Below are positions 1-6,612 of a stretch of DNA of 7,832 nt, one piece after another. The notes beneath the pieces were generated by a model. It did not search any database and was not told the origin of the DNA. It saw only the letters and a list, made by a program, of their open reading frames with translations. The first letter of the stretch is position 1, and each line of letters opens with the position of its first letter. The position numbers and the translations under genes were made by a program. Origin of the DNA: Candidatus Poribacteria bacterium (GTDB lineage Bacteria; Poribacteria; WGA-4E; PCPOR2b); the NCBI GenBank assembly GCA_027296925.1, contig JAPUIP010000487.1:1-7832 (forward strand), written 5' to 3'.

Positions 1-1800
1 AATCTCAGAGACCTGCGCAACCGGCACGTCCCACCACGACTCGTAGCCGGGGACACGCTGACTGAAATCAACATCGATCTTGACGACGGTTGTGCGATCA
101 CATGCCTTCGCCTCTCCAAGTGCGGCTTTCAAGCTTGTCACAGTGTCGGCTTCGATAACGTGTGCGCCAAGGCTCGCGGCATTGCTCGCCAGATCGACCG
201 GTAAGTGATTGCCATCGAGCTGTCCGGTTGCTTCATTACGGTAGCGGAAGTGTGTGCCAAAGCCTTGTGCGCCCGTCGCCTCAGACAACCCCCCGATACT
301 GCTGTATCCGTAGTTGTTGACCAATACGATGATGAGCTTGTGCCCCTCCTGAACCGAAGTCATAATCTCCTGAGCCATCATCAGGTACGAGCCATCGCCG
401 ACCATCACGTAAACCTCGCGGCTTGGGTCTGCCATCTTGATGCCCAAGCCTCCCGCGACCTCATACCCCATGCATGAGTAACCGAACTCCAGATCGTACC
501 CCTTGGGGTCGCGGGTTCGCCAGAGCTTCTGCAGATCGCCGGGCATACTGCCTGCGGCACATACCAGCACATCGCGGGGGTCGGAGAACTCATTCACCAC
601 ACCAATCACTTCGCCCTGGCTCGGAACCGGGCCGTGCCCGAGATGATAAATCCGATCGACTTCGGCTTCCCATTCCTCACGCAACCGGGCGATCTGTGCG
701 CTGTAGCCCGCGTTGACACGATAGCCTTGCACGGCTTCTCCGAGCTCTTCAAGCGTAACACGCGCATCCGCCGCAAGCGGTAGGGCTGTATGCTTCGCGG
801 CATCGAATTCCGCCACGTTGATGTTGATGAAACGGACATCGGGATGCTGGAACGCCGTCTTTGAAGCCGTTGTGAAATCACTCAAGCGAGAACCGACCAC
901 GATGACGAGATCCGCTTCGCGCGCAATGATATTCGCGCACCGCGTTCCGGAAACGCCCATCCCGCCCAGGCATTGTGGGTGGTCATAACGAAGCGATCCT
1001 TTGCCGGCGAATGTTTCGGCGACGGGGATACCGGTCTGCTCCGCAAAATTCGCAAGTTGATTGGTTGCCTCGCTGTAGATCGCACCGCCACCGGCGATGA
1101 TCATCGGTTTCTTGCTGGCGCGTATCCATTCGGCCGCCTTTTTGAGTAAATTCACATCAGCCCGAGGCCGCGGAATCGTGTGGACACGCTTCTCAAACAA
1201 CGCGGTTGGATAATCAAAGGCTTCCGCTTGCACGTCCTGCGGTAATGCGACCGTGACGGTGCCGGTTTCTGCCGGCGAGGTCAACACACGCATGGCCTCC
1301 GGCAACGTGGTGATCAATTGCTCGGGCCGGTTAATCCGATCCCAGTATCGCGAAATCGGTTTGAAGCAGTCATTGACGGAGATGTCCTGAGAACTGGAGG
1401 ATTCCAGTTGTTGCAACACCGGTGCAACAAGGCGCGTCGAGAAGATGTCGCCCGGCAGCAGCAGTACCGGTATCCGATTAATCGTTGCCCCAGCCGCAGC
1501 GGTGATCGTGTTGGTCGCCCCCGGCCCAATTGATGTGGTGCACGCAAGCGTACGCAGGCGGTTGTTCATCTTAGCAAATGCAGCGGCGGTATGCACCATC
1601 GCCTGCTCATTGCGTGTCTGATAGAAGCGGAATGAGTCGGAATATTGATGTAACGCCTGACCGATTCCCGCCACATTGCCGTGTCCAAAGATGCCAAACA
1701 TACCCGCGAAGAATTGATGTTGGATACCATCACGTTCGACATACTGATTCTTCAGAAATTCAACAACGGCTTGGCCCATCGTCAGTTTTCGAGTTTCCAT
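1..1800 (-). CDS. iolD: IolD, trihydroxycyclohexane-1,2-dione acylhydrolase (ThDP enzyme), 3' end cut by window
   Basis: This cytosolic thiamine-diphosphate enzyme opens the ring of 3D-(3,5/4)-trihydroxycyclohexane-1,2-dione to 5-deoxy-glucuronate in myo-inositol catabolism. The frame is open for all 600 codons from the ATG at 1800 to position 1. The N-terminal ThDP domain has FGIFGHGNV (residues 35-43) and RNEQ (63-66), whose Glu65 fits the cofactor-activating glutamate. IGPGATN (91-97), LLLPGD (113-118) and YWDRINRPEQL (152-162) are IolD-like. The C-terminal ThDP/Mg motif runs from GDGSYLM (468-474) to VNN (494-496), followed by FGTHFRYRNEATGQLDG (513-529) and YESWW near the edge. Compared with Bacillus IolD recalled from memory, about 25 residues seem to be missing around 385-395, and a short C-terminal tail lies outside the window. 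A strong ribosome site fixes the start. It follows iolC by 145 nt on the same strand. Assignment is firm; activity is inferred from homology. Confidence 0.95.
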   Translation of the reverse strand, partial: METRKLTMGQAVVEFLKNQYVERDGIQHQFFAGMFGIFGHGNVAGIGQALHQYSDSFRFYQTRNEQAMVHTAAAFAKMNNRLRTLACTTSIGPGATNTITAAAGATINRIPVLLLPGDIFSTRLVAPVLQQLESSSSQDISVNDCFKPISRYWDRINRPEQLITTLPEAMRVLTSPAETGTVTVALPQDVQAEAFDYPTALFEKRVHTIPRPRADVNLLKKAAEWIRASKKPMIIAGGGAIYSEATNQLANFAEQTGIPVAETFAGKGSLRYDHPQCLGGMGVSGTRCANIIAREADLVIVVGSRLSDFTTASKTAFQHPDVRFININVAEFDAAKHTALPLAADARVTLEELGEAVQGYRVNAGYSAQIARLREEWEAEVDRIYHLGHGPVPSQGEVIGVVNEFSDPRDVLVCAAGSMPGDLQKLWRTRDPKGYDLEFGYSCMGYEVAGGLGIKMADPSREVYVMVGDGSYLMMAQEIMTSVQEGHKLIIVLVNNYGYSSIGGLSEATGAQGFGTHFRYRNEATGQLDGNHLPVDLASNAASLGAHVIEADTVTSLKAALGEAKACDRTTVVKIDVDFSQRVPGYESWWDVPVAQVSEI

Positions 1801-1804
1801 TGCG

Positions 1805-1813
1805 ACCTCCTTT
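1805..1813 (-). promoter_or_regulatory. Ribosome binding site of iolD
   Basis: The minus strand reads AAAGGAGGT, with 4 nt between it and the ATG at 1800. This is close to a full anti-16S match and fixes the iolD start. The reading frame also stays open for 28 codons further upstream, but it contains no ATG, GTG or TTG there. Confidence 0.85.
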
Positions 1814-1945
1814 ATCGTGCGTGAAACGGGATCTGCAACCTTGTGGATTTGCGCATCCGTTAAGCGGTATTCGTCTTCAACACATCAACGTCGGTAAACA
1901 AAATATGATCTTGCAGATAATGCATCAGCAAAAAGGACAGGATAG

Positions 1946-2959
1946 TTACCAACCACCTCGTTCTTCAACAAACGCCTCGACTTCACGCATTGTCGGCATA
2001 AAGTTCGCGCAACCGTGCCGGGTTACGACAATGGCGCCGGTTGCATTGCCCAGGCGAGCGGACTTCTGCCAGCCCCAGCCCTTAAGGTAGCCGTAAATAA
2101 AGCCGCTGGCGAAAGCATCTCCAGCACCGAGCGTGTTGTAAACTTCAACGGAGAATGGCGCAGCGTCGATAACGTCCCCACTGGACAGATGCACATCTGC
2201 CCCTTCGATGCCGCGCTTCATCACTAATGCCTGCGCGCCCCCCCTCAGAATCGTTTCAATCGCAGCCGTGACATCGCCTTCGATATCGGGATTGGAGATC
2301 TGGGAATGCTCGATGGAGAGTTGCGATATGTCCGTGAGGCTTGCCGCTTTCACTTCCTCCTCCGTACCGATTGCGGTATCAACCAACCGCAGCATAGATC
2401 GGACGACCACGCCGAAAGTGCGCGGCTCATGCCACTGATCTGCGCGAAAGTCGAGATCTAGAAACACGGTCGTCCCAACCGATTGGGCGTACTCAGCGGC
2501 AAAGATAGTTGCACTCCGACTCGGCTCTTTGCTGAGTCCCGTTCCAGAAATCAGTAGAGCTTGGCTATCCGCAATTGGGGCAGCGAGGACATCATCAATG
2601 GTCAGTTCGATGTCCGCACAGTTGTCACGGTAGTAAACCAACGGAAATCGATCTGGCGGCTCAATCCCAAGCACAACCGCGCTGGTTCGATGTCCGGGCT
2701 TGTGAGGAATGAATTTCGTTTCGACCCCCTCATCATTCAAGAATTTAAGAATGAAATCGCCTACCGGATCTTCGCCCAGAGCGGTGAGTACGGCGGATCT
2801 GAGTCCGAGTCGCCGCGTACCGACGCTGATGTTGGTCGGGCAACCCCCCACAAATGCCCCAAAACTGGTGATCTCAGGAAAGGGGGCGCCGATGTCGTTG
2901 GAATAGAGATCGATCGAACTGCGCCCCATGGCGAGAATATCATACGTCCGTTCGCTCAT
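1946..2959 (-). CDS. iolC: IolC, 5-dehydro-2-deoxygluconokinase (PfkB/ribokinase family)
   Basis: This cytosolic sugar kinase phosphorylates 2-deoxy-5-keto-D-gluconate at C6 using ATP, which commits inositol carbon to cleavage. The 337-residue protein has the usual single-domain length and is not fused to a DUF2090 aldolase-like domain as some IolC proteins are. PfkB hallmarks are the substrate-side GG pair in GGCPTNISVGTRRLG (38-52) and the ATP/anion-hole motif NTLGAGDAFASGF (275-287) with catalytic base Asp281. IolC-type features that separate it from KDG kinase or fructokinase are GRSSIDLYS (12-20), YYRDNCADIEL (109-119), LLISGTGLSKEPSRS (135-149), DLDFRADQW (168-176) and the C-terminal HGCANFMPT (315-323). 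A GGAGG lies 4 nt before the ATG. It sits 52 nt after the HpcH/HpaI aldolase gene and 145 nt before iolD, apparently in one transcript. Family call is firm; substrate follows from these motifs and the iolD neighbour. Confidence 0.92.
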   Translation of the reverse strand: MSERTYDILAMGRSSIDLYSNDIGAPFPEITSFGAFVGGCPTNISVGTRRLGLRSAVLTALGEDPVGDFILKFLNDEGVETKFIPHKPGHRTSAVVLGIEPPDRFPLVYYRDNCADIELTIDDVLAAPIADSQALLISGTGLSKEPSRSATIFAAEYAQSVGTTVFLDLDFRADQWHEPRTFGVVVRSMLRLVDTAIGTEEEVKAASLTDISQLSIEHSQISNPDIEGDVTAAIETILRGGAQALVMKRGIEGADVHLSSGDVIDAAPFSVEVYNTLGAGDAFASGFIYGYLKGWGWQKSARLGNATGAIVVTRHGCANFMPTMREVEAFVEERGGW

Positions 2960-2963
2960 CGTT

Positions 2964-2968
2964 CCTCC
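2964..2968 (-). promoter_or_regulatory. Ribosome binding site of iolC
   Basis: The minus strand reads GGAGG followed by AACG and then the ATG at 2959. The spacing is on the short side but supports this start. Confidence 0.75.
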
Positions 2969-3011
2969 ATATTAAGCGGATAAACCTCGTAAATTGGTGA
3001 TTGTCTTTCTG

Positions 3012-3797
3012 TCATGATGACGATGCTTTAAACTTTTGACATTCTTCTGAAAATTTACAGGTAATGAGAAAAGCATCGTTTCCGAAGGCGATCAACTGGA
3101 CGCCCGCTTCCAGCCATCGTTTTCCGCTTTCAAAGTCGTTGACGTAACTTCCGAGGATAATCTGATGCGCTTTCGCCTTGGCGATGATCTTTTCGATACT
3201 CTCGACAATCAACGGATGGTCGAGCTGTCCAGAAACGCCCATCGACGTCGATAGGTCGTACGGCCCGATGAAGATTGCATCTAATCCACCGCTATCGAGA
3301 ATCTCGACGAGATTCTCGATAGATTTCGCGGTTTCAATCTGTCCAACGATGAAGATCTCTTCATTTGCCTGCTGGGTATATTTCACGCCATCCAACTGCC
3401 GAAAATCGCCGTAGTCCGTATGCCCGATTCCAAATGCAACGCCTCGGTCGCCTGCCGGAGCGTATTTCGCCCACTTCACGATATTGTCAACATCTTCGCG
3501 GGATTCTACACGCGGAATCATTATTCCCGACGCTCCGGCATCTAGCGCCCTGGAGATAAAATGCCGTTCAGTCACAGGCACCCGGACGATACTGGGAAGA
3601 TCTGAACCTCTCGCCGCTCGAACAATGCGTCCCACCGTTTCCATTGTAAAGGTGGTGTGTTCCATGTCTATAATGATGAAATCCGCGCCGGCGCTTGCTA
3701 AGATGGTCGCAATCGACGGAACGGCAAATTCCATGACAAAGGTACCAATTAGAATCTCGCCCTGACGTAAGTTTGATTTAATCTGTTTTGATCTCAC
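3012..3797 (-). CDS. HpcH/HpaI family metal-dependent (class II) aldolase, GTG start
   Basis: This enzyme belongs to the family of HpaI, GarL and RhmA, (beta/alpha)8 aldolases that use a divalent metal to split 4-hydroxy-2-keto acids into pyruvate and an aldehyde. The 261-residue length is normal. Visible active-site elements are DMEH (44-47, catalytic His47), VRVP (71-74, Arg72 for the pyruvate carboxylate), YAPAGDRGV (112-120), GQIET (152-156, metal ligand Glu155) and GPYDLS (178-183, metal ligand Asp181). All expected catalytic residues are present. The start is GTG at 3797, with AGGA 7 nt upstream; the first in-frame ATG, codon 22, would remove the conserved first strand. The gene begins 36 nt after the kinase stop and ends 52 nt before iolC. 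The true substrate is unknown: a 2-keto-3-deoxy sugar acid fits the family, while cleavage of the IolC product is a speculative alternative. A perfect 31-nt palindrome lies inside the gene. Confidence 0.9.
   Translation of the reverse strand: MRSKQIKSNLRQGEILIGTFVMEFAVPSIATILASAGADFIIIDMEHTTFTMETVGRIVRAARGSDLPSIVRVPVTERHFISRALDAGASGIMIPRVESREDVDNIVKWAKYAPAGDRGVAFGIGHTDYGDFRQLDGVKYTQQANEEIFIVGQIETAKSIENLVEILDSGGLDAIFIGPYDLSTSMGVSGQLDHPLIVESIEKIIAKAKAHQIILGSYVNDFESGKRWLEAGVQLIAFGNDAFLITCKFSEECQKFKASSS
3292..3322. repeat. Perfect 31-nt inverted repeat (15-bp arms, 1-nt centre) inside the aldolase gene
   Basis: The left arm CTATCGAGAATCTCG (3292-3306) is the exact reverse complement of the right arm CGAGATTCTCGATAG (3308-3322), with a single A at 3307 between them. 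On the coding strand it runs from Ser159 to Ser169. It is symmetric by codon: ATC pairs with GAT, GAG with CTC, AAT with ATT and CTC with GAG, around a central GTC (Val164). In RNA, the outer part could form a stem of about 13 bp with a small loop. There is no T-run after it, so it is not a standard terminator. A role is not shown. The helix coded here (I-E-N-L-V-E-I-L-D) permits such symmetry, so codon choice alone may explain it. Confidence 0.85.
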
Positions 3798-3804
3798 CTG
3801 GTTG

Positions 3805-3808
3805 TCCT
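3805..3808 (-). promoter_or_regulatory. Ribosome binding site deciding the GTG start of the HpcH/HpaI aldolase
   Basis: The minus strand reads AGGA, then 7 nt, then GTG at 3797. This supports the GTG start rather than the ATG at codon 22. Confidence 0.6.
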
Positions 3809-3833
3809 ACCACTGTGTTGGGGTACAATTGAT

Positions 3834-5810
3834 TTACTGGTTTGCTGTAAAAAGCATCTCGATTTCCTGAATGAGTTTACGTGCACCGGTTACCGCCCTA
3901 GAAGCCCTCTGCATCTCCTTCCCAATCATGAGAATCTTCTCACAATAATCGTAAGCCAGATTCAGATTTCCCTCGGCATACGCATTTTCTGCAACGTTGA
4001 AATAGCAGATTGTCACACCCAATCGGCTTTGGTCTGCTGCTTCCGGCAGTTCGGCATGCGCATAACATTCTGCCGACAATGTGTAAAACTTGCCGGCTTC
4101 TGTCCAATTGAGGCGTCGCTCACGGAGGTCCGCCAGCTTGGCATAGTAGGTACCCGCTTCCCGCGACCTTCGCCGCGCGCTACCGTAACGACGGGCCGCT
4201 GTGTAGGCAAGCCATGCTCGCGCATGACAATCTGCTCCCGTTTCCCAATCATCGGCTTCAATAAAACTGGTACCAGAACTTCGATAAAAGTCACCGAGCC
4301 GTTTGTACGCCGCACGTGCCCGCCTGTGTTTTCCCTGTTGCGTGTAGTCCTCAGCCGACTGTCGGATCTGGGACGCAATCATCTCATGTGGATTGTGAAT
4401 CACCTCGTGAAGTTTCCGTAGGACAAATTCCGGATTCGGCTCTTGTGCTTGACTCGCCTGCGGCGGCAAACCGGAACTGCTATCACTGTCAATGTCCCGC
4501 ACATCCGAACCGAAGCGAGAGGAAGATTCGCTCAGTTCACTGGGAGGAAATTGATTATAAAACCATGATTTGAGCGCTAATATCTCATTGGCTGGGAGCG
4601 GATTGATGAGATCGATCAGATCTGCTGCCGTCGAGTGAGGCTTCGGAATTACACTCAGATCCAATAAATTTCGAAATATCCAATCCGCTTTCCGCGTCTC
4701 CGGAACACTGCTCAAGTAGAGGCGATGTGCTTGTTGCATCTCCTGCAACGCCTGCTGGGGCTGGTTCAAGCGCAGGTATTCAGTCGCTTGATCATAGTGC
4801 GCATTCGCTTCTCCTTCACGTTTAATCTGTTTTTGCTTCTCCGTCTCGGCCTTCTGCTTGTCGCGTACCTCCAGTTCGATTTTCTCAGCGACTTCGATGG
4901 GCAGGCGTAAATCCTCTCTGCGTTTGGTTAAAGCAGCACACCGTGTGGCTGTGTCCGAGTAATTCGTCATTATCTCTTCCGCGGTGGCTACATACCATTG
5001 CTTACGAATCCGATCCAAATCATCATACATCTCCGCCGCCGTTTGATAGCGCGCTCTCACATCTCGATGCAACGCCTTCTGCAAAAACGCACGCAAATCT
5101 TCAGGATGATCATCACTGAACTCAATGGTAGCATATTGCTTCTCGATCTGAATTTCGTCATGGGTTTTCCCTCGAAATGGGAATCTTCCCATGAGCATTT
5201 CACAGAGAATCAGCCCCGTTGAATAGAGATCTGCCCGACAATCGTAGTTTCCCTCATATTGTTCAGGCGCCATGTACTTTCGTGTGCCGGTTATCGTTTC
5301 CGCATAATCGCTGGTTGTTTCGAGGATGCGGGCCACCCCAAAGTCGGAGATTTGCGCTGTTTGATCGGTCGTCAACAGGATATTTTGCGGCTTAATATCG
5401 CGGTGGATAATGTTATGGGCATGAGCGGCGATCAACCCACGACAAATATCTAAGGCGATATTAATTGCCAGATCTGGGGACGGACGCCTCACAGACATCA
5501 ATTGTCGTAAACTGGGACCATCAACATACTCCATGACGATATACGCAACGTATTGATCATCGCCGGGTTCAACAGTATGGATGGAAACGATGTTTGGATG
5601 CCTCCAATTCATACCCAGCGCACTCAGTTCGGTGAGCAGATAGCGCCGCCGACCGGCAGGGTAGATGGATTTGGCTAACATTTTGATGGCGACTGCACGG
5701 GTAGTAAGCACCTCTGTCGCCTGGAAAACCGAGGCAAAATTGCCGGTGTTAATCAACCTCTCAATACGATATTTTCCTAAGACCAGCCCGTCTATTTGCA
5801 TACGCATCAT
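3834..5810 (-). CDS. Ser/Thr protein kinase (Hanks type) with coiled-coil and TPR-like C-terminal region
   Basis: This 658-residue protein has an N-terminal eukaryote-like kinase domain (about 8-270). It carries AIK (Lys43), a likely helix-C Glu61, the catalytic loop HRDIKPQN (136-143, Asp138), DFG (156-158), an activation loop with several Thr (166-176), APE (181-183) and ADLYSTG (193-199). It should phosphorylate Ser/Thr; the HRD arginine implies activation-loop control. The glycine-rich loop is altered: NTGNFASV (21-28) keeps only the middle glycine. A charged coiled coil (about 305-335) follows, then a TPR-like helix pair (336-368), a Ser-rich linker (425-460) and an Ala/Tyr-rich helical-repeat array (480-650). 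No transmembrane segment or PASTA domain is seen, so it is probably cytosolic. ATGs at 5810 and 5807 lie too close to AAAGG; the ATG at 5801 is better spaced and still keeps the whole domain. It is the first gene after the promoter and is 36 nt from the aldolase gene. Partners and ligand are unknown. Confidence 0.93.
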   Translation of the reverse strand: MMRMQIDGLVLGKYRIERLINTGNFASVFQATEVLTTRAVAIKMLAKSIYPAGRRRYLLTELSALGMNWRHPNIVSIHTVEPGDDQYVAYIVMEYVDGPSLRQLMSVRRPSPDLAINIALDICRGLIAAHAHNIIHRDIKPQNILLTTDQTAQISDFGVARILETTSDYAETITGTRKYMAPEQYEGNYDCRADLYSTGLILCEMLMGRFPFRGKTHDEIQIEKQYATIEFSDDHPEDLRAFLQKALHRDVRARYQTAAEMYDDLDRIRKQWYVATAEEIMTNYSDTATRCAALTKRREDLRLPIEVAEKIELEVRDKQKAETEKQKQIKREGEANAHYDQATEYLRLNQPQQALQEMQQAHRLYLSSVPETRKADWIFRNLLDLSVIPKPHSTAADLIDLINPLPANEILALKSWFYNQFPPSELSESSSRFGSDVRDIDSDSSSGLPPQASQAQEPNPEFVLRKLHEVIHNPHEMIASQIRQSAEDYTQQGKHRRARAAYKRLGDFYRSSGTSFIEADDWETGADCHARAWLAYTAARRYGSARRRSREAGTYYAKLADLRERRLNWTEAGKFYTLSAECYAHAELPEAADQSRLGVTICYFNVAENAYAEGNLNLAYDYCEKILMIGKEMQRASRAVTGARKLIQEIEMLFTANQ

Positions 5811-5815
5811 CCTTT
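5810..5815 (-). promoter_or_regulatory. Ribosome binding site near the kinase start
   Basis: The minus strand reads AAAGGATGATGCGTATG. AAAGGA ends inside the first ATG (5810), so that start has no spacing. The third ATG (5801) lies 8 nt after AAAGGA, the usual distance. The annotated start at 5810 may therefore be 3 codons too long. Confidence 0.5.
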
Positions 5816-5841
5816 GTGGTGCTGAGTATTACCGCCTGAAG

Positions 5842-5870
5842 AGATTAGCACAAAATGAGCGAACTGTCAA
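5842..5870 (-). promoter_or_regulatory. Sigma70-like promoter of the kinase-aldolase-iolC-iolD operon
   Basis: On the minus strand, a consensus -35 box TTGACA (5870-5865) is followed by a 17-nt spacer and TAATCT (5847-5842). An overlapping alternative -10 is TGTGCTAAT, an extended type, at 15-nt spacing. Transcription would start near 5835, leaving a leader of about 25-35 nt before the kinase. No later gap in the run contains a comparable promoter. This suggests the kinase is transcribed together with the aldolase, iolC and iolD. Confidence 0.6.
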
Positions 5871-5955
5871 TAGTTAATTCAGCCAACGCCATGCGCAAAA
5901 TAGTACTGAAGCATGAGGCATAATCTGAGTCTTAATACCTGATGCCAATTGTGAT

Positions 5956-6606
5956 TTAACGGTTTTCTCTAGCCGCTCGCACTGCCGCCACTAACTTTTC
6001 TGCCGTTTCTGTCAGGATATCGAACCGTCCCTCGGCAATCACTTGACTATTGACAAGGGCGCCACCCACGCCAAGTGCGGTTGCACCCGCCTTGATGAAT
6101 TCCCCGGCAGTGTCGACATTAACGCCCCCGGTAGGAATCAGTGGAATGTGCGGCAGCGGCGCTTTCACATCTTTGATGTAGCTGGGTCCAACAACACTCG
6201 ATGGAAAAACTTTGACATAGTCGGCACCGGCTTCCCAGGCGCTCAAAATCTCGGTTGGCGTGAATGTGCCCGGCATCACGACTTTACTGTATCGGTTGCA
6301 GATTTCAATAATCTCTGGTTTGACTACAGGACTGACAACAAACTCCGCACCGGCGAGCATCGCTACCCGTGCGGTTTCCGCGTCGAGCACGGATCCAACT
6401 CCCACAACGACTTCGTCGCCATACCGTGCGGCAACGTCACTGATAACGGCTAAGGCATTGGGAGTGGTCATTGTGACCTCAATCACATCAACTCCGCCGG
6501 CTTTGATTGCCGCTACGACCTCAATTAATTCAGAAGAACTGTTTGCACGAATAATAGCAACAATGCCACATGATTCAATCCGTTGCATCTGCTCCATCTT
6601 AGTCAT
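5956..6606 (-). CDS. eda: KDPG/KHG-type aldolase (class I, Schiff base)
   Basis: This cytosolic aldolase splits 2-keto-3-deoxy-6-phosphogluconate (or 4-hydroxy-2-oxoglutarate) into pyruvate and an aldehyde through a lysine Schiff base. Residue numbers count from the ATG at 6606, giving 216 residues, the usual size. Key parts are VAIIRANS (16-23), IEVTMTTP (42-49) with catalytic Glu43, VGVGSVLD (68-75), SPVVKPE (92-98), PGTFTPTE (112-119) and YVKVFPSSVVGP (130-141) with Schiff-base Lys132. PTGGVNVD (158-165) and GVGGALV (179-185) follow. Arg49 of the E. coli enzyme is replaced by Thr47, as in a Thermotoga-like subtype where the Arg of the first strand may substitute. The serine that binds substrate phosphate in E. 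coli (Ser184) aligns with Gly182, so a non-phosphorylated substrate is possible. The frame extends to an ATG at 6630, but GGAGG falls inside that extension. It lies 145 nt upstream of the kinase, with a promoter between. Confidence 0.9.
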   Translation of the reverse strand: MTKMEQMQRIESCGIVAIIRANSSSELIEVVAAIKAGGVDVIEVTMTTPNALAVISDVAARYGDEVVVGVGSVLDAETARVAMLAGAEFVVSPVVKPEIIEICNRYSKVVMPGTFTPTEILSAWEAGADYVKVFPSSVVGPSYIKDVKAPLPHIPLIPTGGVNVDTAGEFIKAGATALGVGGALVNSQVIAEGRFDILTETAEKLVAAVRAARENR

Positions 6607-6612
6607 CATTGA

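Noticed and set aside
1392..1430. Two adjacent small hairpins in iolD (7-bp arms with 4-nt loop, then 8-bp arms with 7-nt loop)
   Set aside because: Inverted repeats of this size are expected about once by chance in a window of this length, and they lie in conserved coding sequence.
1801..1884. iolD frame stays open for 28 codons upstream of its ATG, with protein-like composition
   Set aside because: There is no ATG, GTG or TTG in this extension, and the AAAGGAGGT site points to the ATG at 1800. IolD proteins also begin at this place.
1860..1925. A 21-codon minus-strand ORF (ATG to TAA) in the iolC-iolD gap
   Set aside because: It has no ribosome site, ends well before iolD and resembles nothing known to me. 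Short ORFs of this length are common by chance.
1923..1945. Possible weak internal promoter before iolD (TTGCTG, then CATATT at 18 nt, minus strand)
   Set aside because: Both boxes match poorly. It cannot be distinguished from background.
1578..2090. Plus-strand open frame of 170 codons across the iolD start and iolC end
   Set aside because: It is antisense to two well-supported genes, has no recognisable domain, and overlaps their coding frames.
2605..2696. 12-nt direct repeat GTTCGATGTCCG at 2605 and 2685 in iolC
   Set aside because: The copies are in different reading frames, and a 12-mer repeat is expected by chance in a window this long.
2561..2983. Plus-strand open frame of 140 codons antisense to iolC
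   Set aside because: It is a shadow of the conserved iolC frame, with no ribosome site or recognisable family.
5910..5948. Imperfect hairpin (GCATGAGG with CCTGATGC) between the KDPG-type aldolase gene and the kinase, as a terminator
   Set aside because: It has a mismatch, a long loop and no following T-run, so it does not meet the criteria for a rho-independent terminator.
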